Shown: piece after piece, positions 45,294 through 54,501 of the stretch
Numbering within the stretch: the stretch's first letter is position 1
How the letters are laid out: each line of letters begins with the position of its first letter
Assembly: GCF_020181615.1 (NCBI RefSeq)
Contig: NZ_CP084029.1
Span: 1,103,043 to 1,167,042 of the forward strand
DNA length: 64,000 bases
Direction: 5' to 3'
From: [Mycobacterium] crassicus
GTDB lineage: Bacteria; Actinomycetota; Actinomycetes; Mycobacteriales; Mycobacteriaceae
Position numbers and translations under genes: made by a program
Notes under the pieces: model-generated
Databases searched by the model: none
Told to the model about the DNA's origin: nothing
The model's input: the letters and a program-made list of their open reading frames with translations, nothing else

Positions 45294-45351
45294 TTACCCG
45301 TGTGGTAGTTGTGACTACCGAGGTCAGCGGGTAAATTACAAGTGTGTAATT
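45294..45351 (+). promoter_or_regulatory. Nested inverted repeats upstream of the GlpR-type gene
   Basis: TTACCCG (45294-45300) pairs with CGGGTAA (45328-45334), enclosing GGTAGT-TGTG-ACTACC (45304-45319). Just after, AATTAC (45334-45339) pairs with GTAATT (45346-45351). They may form a rimJ terminator, a leader RNA or operator sites. A stem of 7 plus 6 bp with an asymmetric internal loop is possible. Confidence 0.5.
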
Positions 45352-45421
45352 GGCTCGGCGCGCCGTCTGAGGTCGTGTGGGTCACAGACCCTAGCCTTGG
45401 CTGGGAAAGGAGCAGGCCACC

Positions 45422-46567
45422 ATGCCCAGCATCCCTCAATCATTGCTCTGGATCTCACTGGTCGTCCTCTGGCTGTTCGTACTGGTGCCGATGCTGGTCA
45501 GCAAGCGTGACGCGGTACGCCGCACCAGCGACGTGGCCCTGGCGACGCGGGTGCTGACCAGCGGCAGCAGTGCCCGACTCCTCAAGCGCGGCGGGCCGGC
45601 CGCCGGTCACCGCAGCGACCCCGACTGGCAGCAGGACACCGCTGAGGCCGAGCGCGACGACCTCGACGACGTCAACGACGTGGAAGAGGACGAGCCCGTC
45701 GAGAGCCAGCCGCGGGTGTTCGTCGCCGCCGCCGGTGAGCAGGGCGAGCTCGACTATCTCGACGTGGACGTCATCGCCGACGACGATTCCGGCGTGCTGC
45801 CGCTGTCGGAGGCCGGTTTTGCGCAGGCGCGGGCACAGGCCGCCGAGGCGGAGGCCGAGGCGCGGGCTCAGGCCGAAGCGGAGGAGCGGGCGCGAGCCGA
45901 GGCGGAGGAACGGGCGCGGGCTGAGGCAGAGGCAGAGGCAGAGGCGGAGGAGCGGGCGCGGGCCGAGGCTGAAGCCGAGGAGGCCTACGACGAGGCCGAC
46001 GGCGAACCGGTTGCCGACGCCGAGTCCGCCGACGACGCCGAAGCCGACGGCTACGAGTACGAAACGATGGACGACAGCTCCGGGCTGGAAGCCGCGGCGG
46101 ACGCACCGATGGGCGCACGCGCCTCGTTGCGCCGGCCACGGGCCGACACCCAGACCGCGGCCGCGGTCAGCGCCCGCAAGTACGAATTCCGCAAGCGGGT
46201 GCTGATGTCGCTGGCGGTGATCCTGGTCTTCTCGGCCCTCACGGCCTTCACCGTCGCCCCGACCGCGTGGTGGATCTGTGGCGGCGCAGCGGGGGCTACC
46301 GTGCTCTATCTGGCCTACCTGCGGCGCCAGACTCGCATCGAGCAGCAGGTGCGGGCGCGGCGGGCACGGCGGGCGGAACGGCCTCGCGCGCAGCGGGAGA
46401 GCGCCGGTGCGGAGCCTTTCGAGGTGGTGCCGTCGCGGCTGCGTCGTCCGGGTGTGGCCGTGCTGGAGATCGACGATGAGGACCCGGTGTTCGAGCACCT
46501 CGAGTACGCGTCGACCGCGGGCGAGTACGACTGGCGGGGCGACCTGCCGCGCGCGTCCGGTCAGTAG
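45422..46567 (+). CDS. GlpR/SepX-type divisome membrane protein (Rv0996-like)
   Basis: The 381 residues start with a membrane helix (LLWISLVVLWLFVLVPMLVS), followed by DAVRRTSDVALATRVL, a highly acidic then Ala/Glu/Arg-rich stretch (about 100-210) likely to form a coiled coil, and two more helices (about 262-302). Homologues GlpR and SepX anchor the Glp/FtsZ ring to the membrane. Position downstream of moeA1 and rimJ supports this. It follows AAAGGAG with a normal spacing. The Ala/Glu stretch is encoded by tandem GAGGCA units and may vary in length. Confidence 0.87.
   Translation: MPSIPQSLLWISLVVLWLFVLVPMLVSKRDAVRRTSDVALATRVLTSGSSARLLKRGGPAAGHRSDPDWQQDTAEAERDDLDDVNDVEEDEPVESQPRVFVAAAGEQGELDYLDVDVIADDDSGVLPLSEAGFAQARAQAAEAEAEARAQAEAEERARAEAEERARAEAEAEAEAEERARAEAEAEEAYDEADGEPVADAESADDAEADGYEYETMDDSSGLEAAADAPMGARASLRRPRADTQTAAAVSARKYEFRKRVLMSLAVILVFSALTAFTVAPTAWWICGGAAGATVLYLAYLRRQTRIEQQVRARRARRAERPRAQRESAGAEPFEVVPSRLRRPGVAVLEIDDEDPVFEHLEYASTAGEYDWRGDLPRASGQ
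45923..45949 (+). repeat. Hexanucleotide GAGGCA microsatellite in the GlpR-type gene
   Basis: Four GAGGCA/GAGGCG units followed by GAG encode Glu-Ala repeats inside the coiled coil. A larger duplicated block (AEERARAEA) surrounds it from about 45880 to 45990. In-frame length change between strains is likely. Confidence 0.75.
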
Positions 46568-46617
46568 GTCTCGGTTTCAGGAGACCGGCCGGGGGCTGGT
46601 AACCTGACTAGCCGTCA

Positions 46618-46690
46618 GGGGCTATAGCGCAGTTGGTAGCGCGTCTCGTTCGCATCGAGAAGGTCAGGGGTTCGATTCCCCTTAGCTCCA
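46618..46690 (+). tRNA. tRNA-Ala (CGC)
   Basis: A 73-nt cloverleaf: acceptor GGGGCTA pairs with TAGCTCC, including the G3:U70 alanine identity pair; D arm GCGC/GCGC; anticodon stem TCTCG/CGAGA with loop TTCGCAT giving anticodon CGC; T arm AGGGG-TTCGATT-CCCCT; discriminator A at 46690. The terminal CCA is not encoded. A tRNA 3' end is a typical integration site, and accessory genes start directly after it. Confidence 0.96.
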
Positions 46691-46704
46691 CAGCAATACA
46701 AGAC

Positions 46705-46740
46705 GCCCTCCACCGGCCACGCGGCAGATGGAGGGCTTTT
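46705..46740 (+). terminator. Terminator of the tRNA-Ala gene
   Basis: GCCCTCCA (46705-46712) pairs with TGGAGGGC (46729-46736), then TTTT. It is a canonical intrinsic terminator 15 bp after the tRNA. Confidence 0.85.
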
Positions 46741-46830
46741 GCTATCGGTCATCGGCTAGATCCGGGAAGGCACGCTGGGGGCACTGGGATAACGTCGAGT
46801 CTTCGCGCTTGGTCATTAACCTCGTCAAAT

Positions 46831-47712
46831 ATGCAGCCTGAGCCGACGGTAGTGCCGGACGACCACATTGATCGGTGGAAGGTCGCGGTCTCCCAGATCC
46901 GTACAAGTGCGGTGCTCTTGAGCCGGATGATCGACCCGCGACCTGGAAGTGGCCTAGCTGTTGCGGATTCGCTCTACCCGTCGGAGAAGGCATCGGCGTG
47001 GGCGCGTTCGTATCTCGATGCAGGCTGCGAGCATCTCAATCTCTGGGCTGATCTCGTGGCGCCCGCAGAATTCGACGCCAACACCGTGAACAACGTCGCC
47101 TACCGTCCGTATCTGCTGCTGGCGCGAGCAGGACTTGAATCAGTTGCGCACGGTCTATGGCTGCTCGACGTGGAGGACTCCGCCGAATGTGTTGGGCGGC
47201 ACGTCCGCATGATGCACCGGGACATCGGGTACTTCATTAAGGCGCGAAGAGCGGGCCAGCTGAGTGTTTCCAAGATTGAGGATCAGCAGAAGACTCTGGT
47301 GGACCGGGCCAGCGAAGCGCTGCCGACCGTAACGACGACAGACAAGCCGCCCGGATACGAGAATATTGTTCGGTACGCCGCGACTGCGCAGGAACAAGAC
47401 CCTGATCGGTGGGCCTACTTGTGGAATCTGGCAAGTGGAGCGGGACACGGCCAGAACTGGTTCTCATTGGAAGGTTATTTGCTGGCGGTTGGCGACGAAT
47501 ATGAACCCGGCTACTACAGAGTTGCGCGACGGCCCGATGTAGAACTGCTGACTGAGACGGTCGAAGCAGGCGCAGCAACGTTGCGGTACGCGACCCTCCT
47601 GTGGGCGGGTCGTGCCGGGTACCCGTATCGAGAAATGTATGTCCAAGCGATGTGCGAGGTCATTGACCGGATGCCAACGATCACCGGTCAGCCTCGATCT
47701 GCCGAAACATGA
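46831..47712 (+). CDS. Unknown helical protein, accessory
   Basis: The 293 residues from ATG 46831 are mostly helical, with no signal peptide or recognised domain. Notable stretches are YLDAGCEHLNLWADLV and RAGLESVAHGLWLLDVEDS. Its 3' end overlaps the C-terminus of the opposite-strand integrase remnant by 25 bp. Codon use is less G/C biased than in the core genes, consistent with acquisition. A GTG near 46852 is an alternative start. Function unknown. Confidence 0.6.
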   Translation: MQPEPTVVPDDHIDRWKVAVSQIRTSAVLLSRMIDPRPGSGLAVADSLYPSEKASAWARSYLDAGCEHLNLWADLVAPAEFDANTVNNVAYRPYLLLARAGLESVAHGLWLLDVEDSAECVGRHVRMMHRDIGYFIKARRAGQLSVSKIEDQQKTLVDRASEALPTVTTTDKPPGYENIVRYAATAQEQDPDRWAYLWNLASGAGHGQNWFSLEGYLLAVGDEYEPGYYRVARRPDVELLTETVEAGAATLRYATLLWAGRAGYPYREMYVQAMCEVIDRMPTITGQPRSAET

Positions 47713-47960
47713 ATCTGTTCCAGCGCAGCCGCACGTTGGCGCTCCAGCACATCCGCGACGACTTCCAAATCGTCTGGGAATAGGTCGGCGTAGGTATCCA
47801 GGGTCATCGCCGCCGAGGCGTGGCCGAGCATCGTCTGCACCGCTTTGACGTTCGCCCCGGCGCTGATCGCCAGCGATGCGGCCGTGTGCCGCAGATCGTG
47901 CGGACTTACCTTCGGGAAGTCGGTGGTCGATAGCCCGTCATCGTCGAACTTGCACAGCCG
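47688..47960 (-). pseudogene. C-terminal remnant of a tyrosine recombinase (integrase)
   Basis: About 85 residues match the catalytic end of phage-type integrases: SPHDLRHTAASLAISAG (HxxR box), VQTMLGHASAAMTLDTYADL with the second histidine and the nucleophilic tyrosine. The N-terminal arm-binding and first catalytic arginine parts are missing; upstream sequence in this frame is not protein-like. It lies about 1 kb from tRNA-Ala, pointing toward it, as in integrative elements. It cannot be functional alone. Confidence 0.8.
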
Positions 47961-48557
47961 ACGCCCTGCGAGGTGCGGCGCAGTCCGTCGTCGAGGGTGC
48001 GGCAAGTCTGGCCCGGCTCTCATATTTGGTCGAGGAGCTGATTCAGGGTGGCGGCGGTATCGACTCAGCTGTCTGGAGCGCTGCAAGTTCGGTGGTGAAG
48101 CTTGTAATTGCGGTCGGGGTTGATCGGGTGGCCGGCGATCAGTGAACGCCCCGGCCTTGAACTCCTCGTCGTACTTCTTCGACATGATGCGGAGGCAGAT
48201 GGACACGTTGCCATATGCGTTATAAATGGACACGCCAGTGATGGCCGGGGAGACAGTCGCACTTGGCAACGTACGCCCTCCTAGTTGATACCGCCTAAAT
48301 CGTCGATCTTTGGTTCCGTACACGGATGCTATGACGGCTGGCATGTCCCGCCTTTCTTGCCATGCCTTCATTGGGATTCTTAGATGAGTTCCATCAGATT
48401 AGAAAAAATATGCGTTGACCAGTGTAGTTAAGCGTATACAAACATTGGCCCGGTGTCGTATTGCACGTCAAAGGACACGACGAAGCACTGATCTACGCAG
48501 CGCCTTCCATTTGCTCTGTTAATGTGGGGAGATCCCTTCAGCGTGAGGAGCACGTAT
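47961..48557. other. Gene-poor, lower-GC stretch with an IS fragment
   Basis: About 600 bp contain no complete gene. It includes the 14-codon IS fragment below and an A/T-richer segment at about 48360-48450 that contrasts with the flanks and marks foreign DNA. A promoter for the 48558-49981 module should lie near its right end, but no clear hexamers were found. Confidence 0.55.
48144..48185 (-). mobile_element. Fragment resembling the start of an IS3-type transposase OrfA
   Basis: From ATG 48185 the minus strand reads MSKKYDEEFKAGAF, similar to the start of IS3-family OrfA proteins (KKYDEEFKAxAVRL), then departs from the pattern after 14 codons. No inverted repeats are visible. It is too short to be certain, but fits a decayed island. 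Confidence 0.45.
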
Positions 48558-49214
48558 ATGGAAGTGAGCGAGACGCTCAAGAAGGCTTGGGCTGCCGTCG
48601 AGGACGCAGGCCTGCCGGAGAAGATTCACGAAGCCGCGTTCAAGGAGGCCGTCCGCCTTCTTGCCTCTGTCCCCATCATTGCCGGTGCAGCACCGCTGAA
48701 CGCTGCGTCCGCTGCACGTCCTGCGACCCAGGCGGGGAAGTCTGGTTCGCAGTCCGGCAGCACCAGCGCCAGCGGTTCGGGCGGTGAGGGAGCGAACGGC
48801 GATGGCGGCAAGGTCACCGCAACCGAGGACGAACTCTTCGAGAAGGTGGAGCAGCAGACCGGCGTCTCCAAGCAGCACCTGTCCGAGATTGTCCACCTCG
48901 ACGACGGTGTGCTGAGGGTAAGCATCCCCGGCATCAAGTTGGGTAAAAATAACGCGGAGAAGACTCGTGCGATCGCGCAGATCTTCACCATCGTCCGGGG
49001 CTTCGGTCTGGACGAGGCGGAGACCTCTCTGGAGCTAGTGCGTGCTGAGGCCCAGCGCCTCAAGTGCTACGACCAGGCCAACTTCTCCTCGCAGGTCAAG
49101 GTGCTGAATGGCTATCTGATCACCGGTACCGGCATGAACCGCCGGATCCGCGCTAAGTCGGGCGGCATCGAGGCGTTCGCCGCCCTGGTGGAGAATCTGT
49201 TGGGCGCGTCGTGA
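48558..49214 (+). CDS. Unknown protein, first gene of a two-gene module
   Basis: The 218 residues have an N-terminal helix (MEVSETLKKAWAAVEDAGLP), a long Gly/Ser/Ala flexible linker (about 55-95), and a C-terminal domain of about 120 residues (EDELFEKVEQQTGVSKQHLS, KTRAIAQIFTIVRGFGLDEA) that looks helical and could bind nucleic acid. ATG 48558 follows GAGGAG at 7 bp. The stop overlaps the next gene by 4 nt (GTGA). Fixed coupling with a HEPN-like gene suggests an antitoxin, sensor or regulatory partner. No family was recognised. Confidence 0.7.
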   Translation: MEVSETLKKAWAAVEDAGLPEKIHEAAFKEAVRLLASVPIIAGAAPLNAASAARPATQAGKSGSQSGSTSASGSGGEGANGDGGKVTATEDELFEKVEQQTGVSKQHLSEIVHLDDGVLRVSIPGIKLGKNNAEKTRAIAQIFTIVRGFGLDEAETSLELVRAEAQRLKCYDQANFSSQVKVLNGYLITGTGMNRRIRAKSGGIEAFAALVENLLGAS

Positions 49215-49981
49215 CTAAGTTTGACGTTCGCGTCCAGCAGGGCTTCACCTCGGCGGGCATTCCCGCCGAACTGACAAAGGAGCTACTGGAGGCGTTCGCC
49301 GAGGCGAAGCGTCGGTTCTATCGGGACGACTTACGGCCTTCCGAGATCGAGGGTGCTCGATTCTCGGAGGCCGTGTTCCGGATTCTCGAGTGGGCGACCA
49401 CTCAGACGTACACGGCCCTCGGTGACACGTTGCCGAAGGTCCCCACGCTCATGGGGAAGTTGGAGCAGGCGACTAAGGCGCCGGACAGCATCCGGTTCCA
49501 CATCCCGCGCACCTTGCGGCTGATCTACGACGTTCGGAACAAGCGCGACGTGGCTCATCTCGGCGACGGGATCGACCCGAATCAGCAGGACGCGACGATG
49601 GTCGTGCGGAACATGGAGTGGGTGCTCGCCGAACTGGTGCGGCTCTACCACAACGTGTCCGCGACGGAGGCTCAAGGCATCATCATTGACTTGGTGTCCA
49701 AGGACGTTCCGCTGATCCAGGTGTTTGACGGCTTCCCCCGGGTGTTGAAGCAGTTGAAGGCGTCCGACCACGTGCTCGTGCTGCTCTACTGGCGTGGCGC
49801 GGACGGAGCCACATTCGACGACCTCCAGTTCTGGGCACGGGCGGCGATGCGGAAGAACCTGAAACGCACGCTGAGCAGCCTGGACGCGAGGGATTTGATC
49901 CACCTAAACGGTGATACATATGTCCTGACTCACCTTGGCGAGCGGGACGTTGAGGACCGGAAGTTGCTCGAACCGCAGTAG
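49211..49981 (+). CDS. Candidate HEPN-type RNase with a winged-helix-like C-terminus
   Basis: The 256 residues contain VRNKRDVAHLGDG with Arg109-Asn110 and His116, matching the Rx4-6H motif (often RN) of HEPN RNases and the Abi C-terminal group (RNK...AHG). A helical region precedes it (LEQATKAPDSIRFHIPRTLR) and a C-terminal region of about 70 residues (LVLLYWRGADGATFDDLQFW, ... LDARDLIHLNGDTYVLTHLG) looks like a winged helix. Coupled by 4 nt to the preceding gene. An abortive-infection or toxin-antitoxin role is inference; no family assignment is certain. Confidence 0.65.
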   Translation: MTKFDVRVQQGFTSAGIPAELTKELLEAFAEAKRRFYRDDLRPSEIEGARFSEAVFRILEWATTQTYTALGDTLPKVPTLMGKLEQATKAPDSIRFHIPRTLRLIYDVRNKRDVAHLGDGIDPNQQDATMVVRNMEWVLAELVRLYHNVSATEAQGIIIDLVSKDVPLIQVFDGFPRVLKQLKASDHVLVLLYWRGADGATFDDLQFWARAAMRKNLKRTLSSLDARDLIHLNGDTYVLTHLGERDVEDRKLLEPQ

Positions 49982-50097
49982 GTCTTCTTCTCACGCCCGC
50001 GAAATCCGCGTGTGATCCGGGGATCATCGGCGGCGGGCATGGCCGCAGGGGTAGGCGCAGCGACCGACACGAGATCCGACTGAAACGCATGACACCA

Positions 50098-50420
50098 TGT
50101 GCCGGTGCCGCCGTGAGCGATCTTCGGGTCTACGCACAGCCGCTGGGCGGCGCGGTCTATTCGTGGCGTGAATCCCACGGCCGCAAGGAGATCGATGCGA
50201 TCATCGAATCACCGCACGGGTGGGCAGCGTTCGAGGTGAAACTGACAGGCGACCAGAGTGTGATAGATCGTGCTGCAAGAGCGCTGATCGATTTCGCGGA
50301 TGAGGTGGATACCTCGACGCACGGCGCCCGTCCGCGCTCGTGGTTGCGACCGCAACCGGTGGCGGTGGTCAGCGATCCGGTGGCGTACATGTTGTGCTTA
50401 TCGCAGCTCTGGGGCCTTAG
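50098..50420 (+). pseudogene. C-terminal remnant of a DUF4143-type AAA ATPase, frameshifted
   Basis: Residues DLRVYAQPLGGAVYSWRESH and AFEVKLTGDQSVIDRAARAL match the DUF4143 C-terminal region of archaeal/bacterial AAA ATPases. The frame then changes: from 50388 a different frame reads HVVLIAALGP followed by TAG at 50418, the usual family ending. Thus there is a frameshift between about 50330 and 50387, and the whole ATPase domain is missing. It is a decayed fragment. Confidence 0.8.
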
Positions 50421-50501
50421 CCGTCGTGATGAAGCAGCCGCCGCGGGGCCGATGTTGGCCGCAGCTGGCCAGCAGCACTTGCCTCCGCCAGGCTGTAGGT
50501 T

Positions 50502-51587
50502 GTGTTCGTGGCAAGCGGCGTTTGGCCCGGCAACTCCGACTATGAGCGGAAGGCCTGGAACGCCCTGCTGGAGGCGGCTACCGGCGTCGAATCTCCTGGC
50601 TGGTTCGAAGGCCTCAGCCAGGGCCTGATGGACCGCGCCCAACAGGTGGCTTCCCAGGTCCGATCCGGGGTCGAGCAACTCCCGGGTGCCACCGCCGCCA
50701 TCGGCGCCGCGGATCAACTCACCACCAAGGCCTTGGAAACCCTGCACACCGTGCTGGTCGAGCGGGGCCTCAATTCGGTCAAGCCGGCCAACGTGTTTGC
50801 GATGTTCGCCGACGAGGGCATTGCGGTGGGCTCCTACGACGAGATCCGGCAACTCGACCTGAAACTCTGTGACGGCTCGGTCCCGCGCCGCAAGGAGCGC
50901 TACATCGCGTTGGCCGTGGCCGAAGGCGCGGCCTCCTCTTTGGCGGTGACGAGCGCGGCGGTGTCGAGCACCGTCACCGGGGGTGCGACGTTGACGGTGG
51001 CGGCCTCGGCGGTGGTCGCTGATGTCACCGTGGTCATGGTCGGGATGGGCCGCATCGTGGCTTTGGTTGCGGCGCACTATGGTTACGACGTCCGCGAGCC
51101 GGACGAGCAGGCCTTCGCCTCCGGTGTGATCGCCTATTCCGTGGCGGGCAACTCCGCGGAGAAGGCCGCCGCGCTGGCGTCGCTGTCGCGATTGACCCAG
51201 CAGATGATGCGCCAGGAGACCTGGCGACATCTCCAACAGCGCCAGGCGACCAACGTGATCCAGCAGGTGTCCATGGCGTTGGGATTCCGGTTGGCCAAAC
51301 GCAAGCTGGCACAGGCGGTTCCGCTTGTCGGTGCGGTGGTCAACGGCGGGCTCAACGCCCGTATCGCGCATCGGACGTTCGAGCGGGCCCAACACGCCTA
51401 CCGGTTGCGGTTCCTCACCGAAAAGCACGACCTGGACGCCGCCCAATGGGCGCCGGACATCGTCGGGGACGCTGTCATCGACATCCCGTTGATCGACGAG
51501 GTGCTCGACGCGGAACTGGTTGCGGACTCCGATGGTTCGTCAGGCGGTGGACAGCAGACCGGCGATGAAGACCTCCAGCAGCCGTAG
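50502..51587 (+). CDS. EcsC-family protein
   Basis: The 361 residues show features of the EcsC family: a helical N-terminus (MDRAQQVASQVRSGVEQLPG), a conserved segment GLNSVKPANVFAMFADEGI, and a central hydrophobic region (VAEGAASSLAVTSAAVSSTV) followed by GVIAYSVAGNSAEKAAALAS. EcsC proteins are membrane-associated, of uncertain biochemical role. GTG 50502 and GTG 50508 are both possible starts. Its 3' end overlaps the convergent TetR gene by 48 bp. Confidence 0.82.
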   Translation: MFVASGVWPGNSDYERKAWNALLEAATGVESPGWFEGLSQGLMDRAQQVASQVRSGVEQLPGATAAIGAADQLTTKALETLHTVLVERGLNSVKPANVFAMFADEGIAVGSYDEIRQLDLKLCDGSVPRRKERYIALAVAEGAASSLAVTSAAVSSTVTGGATLTVAASAVVADVTVVMVGMGRIVALVAAHYGYDVREPDEQAFASGVIAYSVAGNSAEKAAALASLSRLTQQMMRQETWRHLQQRQATNVIQQVSMALGFRLAKRKLAQAVPLVGAVVNGGLNARIAHRTFERAQHAYRLRFLTEKHDLDAAQWAPDIVGDAVIDIPLIDEVLDAELVADSDGSSGGGQQTGDEDLQQP

Positions 51588-52154
51588 GACCGTCGCTTCG
51601 AAGTCGGTGACCATCGGCTGGATCGATTCCGGGTTGCTCCACGCCCAGGTGGTGCCGGTGAAGGCGTGCACGGCCGCCGTCAGCGCACTGAGCTGATCCT
51701 CGGAGAGCGGCAGCGACGGCCGCAGTGCCGCCCCCAGGCGCTGCTGCGCGTCGTTCGACTGGGACACCAGGTCGTGCATCTCATCGGGGTCCAGCCGGCC
51801 GATGAGCACGGGCGAGGCCGCGATGAGGTCGCACAGCACCGGCCGCGCAGTGAGGGTGCCAGCCAGGGCTGCCGCCGGGGTGCTGCCGGGAAGTGCGTCG
51901 GCCAGCGCGTCGATCCAGGCCAGGTGTTCCGCGTGCATTACCCGCAGCAGCAGCGCCTCACGCGAACCGGCGTAGCGCAGGATGCCCGACTTCGCCAGGC
52001 CGGCCGCGCCGGCCACGTTTCCCAGCGTCAGCGTCGTCGCAGGGGCGCGCGTCAGCAGCTCACGTGTCACGGCGATCAGTTGCGCCATCCGGTCCTGACG
52101 CTGGGCCTCGCTGCGAGCGCGGGCGAACGGCAGCGGGGCAGGGGACACCGGCAT
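51540..52154 (-). CDS. TetR-family transcriptional regulator
   Basis: The 204 residues from ATG 52154 have a TetR helix-turn-helix near 40-60 (LTLGNVAGAAGLAKSGILRY) and a helical effector domain. It is divergent from an SRPBCC gene across only 38 bp, which contain a large palindrome covering the start region. It probably represses both itself and the SRPBCC gene. A start at 52172 would place the operator in the coding region and is less likely. Confidence 0.9.
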   Translation of the reverse strand: MPVSPAPLPFARARSEAQRQDRMAQLIAVTRELLTRAPATTLTLGNVAGAAGLAKSGILRYAGSREALLLRVMHAEHLAWIDALADALPGSTPAAALAGTLTARPVLCDLIAASPVLIGRLDPDEMHDLVSQSNDAQQRLGAALRPSLPLSEDQLSALTAAVHAFTGTTWAWSNPESIQPMVTDFEATVLRLLEVFIAGLLSTA

Positions 52155-52158
52155 CCCC

Positions 52159-52185
52159 CAATAATAGAACAACGTTCTGTTATTG
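52159..52185. promoter_or_regulatory. 27-bp near-perfect TetR-type operator
   Basis: CAATAATAGAAC-AAC-GTTCTGTTATTG has 12-bp arms with one mismatched pair around a 3-bp centre. It lies exactly between the TetR start (52154) and the SRPBCC start (52193) and must overlap both promoters. Confidence 0.85.
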
Positions 52186-52192
52186 TTGGGTC

Positions 52193-52642
52193 ATGGCTCG
52201 CCGATACGAATGCGTCATCAGTCGCCGTAGCACGGCGCCGCCGCAGACACTGTTCGCGATCGTCTCCGACGGAGGCCGATGGTCGGAGTGGGCCGCGCCG
52301 CTGATCCCGTACTCGACATGGGAGTGTCTGGACCCGGACGGCGACGTCGGCGTGGGCGCCATCCGCGCGGTCGGACGGCGCAAACGGCCGACCCGCGAGA
52401 TGATCACCATCCACGAGCCGGCCGGCCGGCACGGTTACACCATGCTCATGGCCGGCCCGATCCGGGATTACCAGGCCGAGGTGACGTTCGTCGAGGACGC
52501 CGACGGCACCAGGATCACCTGGCGCGGCCGGTACGAGACTCGTTGGCGCGCAGTGGGTATGGCTTACTGGCTAGTGCTGCGGGTCGTGCTCGGGACTTTG
52601 GCGCGCAAGCTCGTCACCGCGGCCGAACGCAAGGCCGTCTAG
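52193..52642 (+). CDS. SRPBCC-family (START-like) protein
   Basis: The 149 residues fit the polyketide cyclase/SRPBCC fold: YECVISRRSTAPPQTLFAIV, a WSEW motif near 29, PGDVGVGAIRAVG-like segment, and the final long helix with AYWLVLRVVLGTLARKLVTA. Such proteins bind hydrophobic ligands in a cavity. Its start lies 8 bp after the palindromic operator, implying control by the divergent TetR. The ligand is unknown. Confidence 0.88.
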   Translation: MARRYECVISRRSTAPPQTLFAIVSDGGRWSEWAAPLIPYSTWECLDPDGDVGVGAIRAVGRRKRPTREMITIHEPAGRHGYTMLMAGPIRDYQAEVTFVEDADGTRITWRGRYETRWRAVGMAYWLVLRVVLGTLARKLVTAAERKAV

Positions 52643-52651
52643 TCCGACAAG

Positions 52652-52981
52652 TCAGTGCAGGGTGTCAGGGCACAGTTGGTGCTGGGCGATGTCGATCACC
52701 GGGCGCAGGTTGACCGTCAGATCATCGACCATCGAGGGCCCGCCGAACGACGGCCGGCGTGCGTAGGAGTCGACTATCTGGTCGGGGCTTTCGCCGTTGC
52801 GCAACTGGCTGCAGAACCGGTGGCCCGCCGACAGCCGGGCGTTCGGCGGGCCGGACTTGAAGACCCCGTTGGCGTCCAGCGCGGCGAGGTAACTGGCGTC
52901 ATCGGCGTGGGCGGGCGCGCTGCCGAGCAGTGCCAAGGCGGCGACGCCCAAGGATGCGCCGGTGCGCAGAATCCAACTCAT
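52652..52981 (-). CDS. Secreted DUF732 protein
   Basis: The 109 residues from ATG 52981 have a Sec signal peptide (MSWILRTGASLGVAALALLG, cleavage predicted after AHA) and a small DUF732 domain (SYLAALDANGVF, FCSQLRNGESPDQIV) with two cysteines that may pair. The family is abundant in mycobacteria and of unknown function. An upstream extension to 53044 would cross the hairpin and is not supported. Confidence 0.87.
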   Translation of the reverse strand: MSWILRTGASLGVAALALLGSAPAHADDASYLAALDANGVFKSGPPNARLSAGHRFCSQLRNGESPDQIVDSYARRPSFGGPSMVDDLTVNLRPVIDIAQHQLCPDTLH

Positions 52982-53007
52982 ACCGGCGATGCTACGTCCA
53001 AACGAGA

Positions 53008-53066
53008 TTGACTCTGCGACTACCGGACAAAAGTGCCAGAGCACTGTCCGGTAGCCGCAGAGTCAA
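53008..53066 (-). terminator. Long hairpin downstream of gdhA
   Basis: Arms 53008-53029 and 53045-53066 are 22 bp each with one mismatch; the loop contains a further GTGC-CAGA-GCAC stem. It lies 7 bp after the gdhA stop and before the DUF732 start, so it may end gdhA transcription. The length exceeds usual terminators and no strong T run follows, so a repeat element or a transcript-processing site is possible. Confidence 0.6.
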
Positions 53067-53072
53067 CAGGGG

Positions 53073-54452
<1,380 letters not shown>

Positions 54453-54501
54453 TCAGCGGGCACAGGCTAGCCGTCGTAATCGATATCGCCGAATCGGCGC
54501 C

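Noticed and set aside
47876..48145. Plus-strand ORF of 89 codons opposite the integrase remnant
   Set aside because: Part of it (EGAASLARLSYLVEELIQGG) looks protein-like, but the first third is the antisense of the integrase and no homologue or ribosome site is recognised.
46690..50500. CRISPR array or attR copy within the island
   Set aside because: No regularly spaced repeats and no visible second copy of the tRNA 3' end were found.
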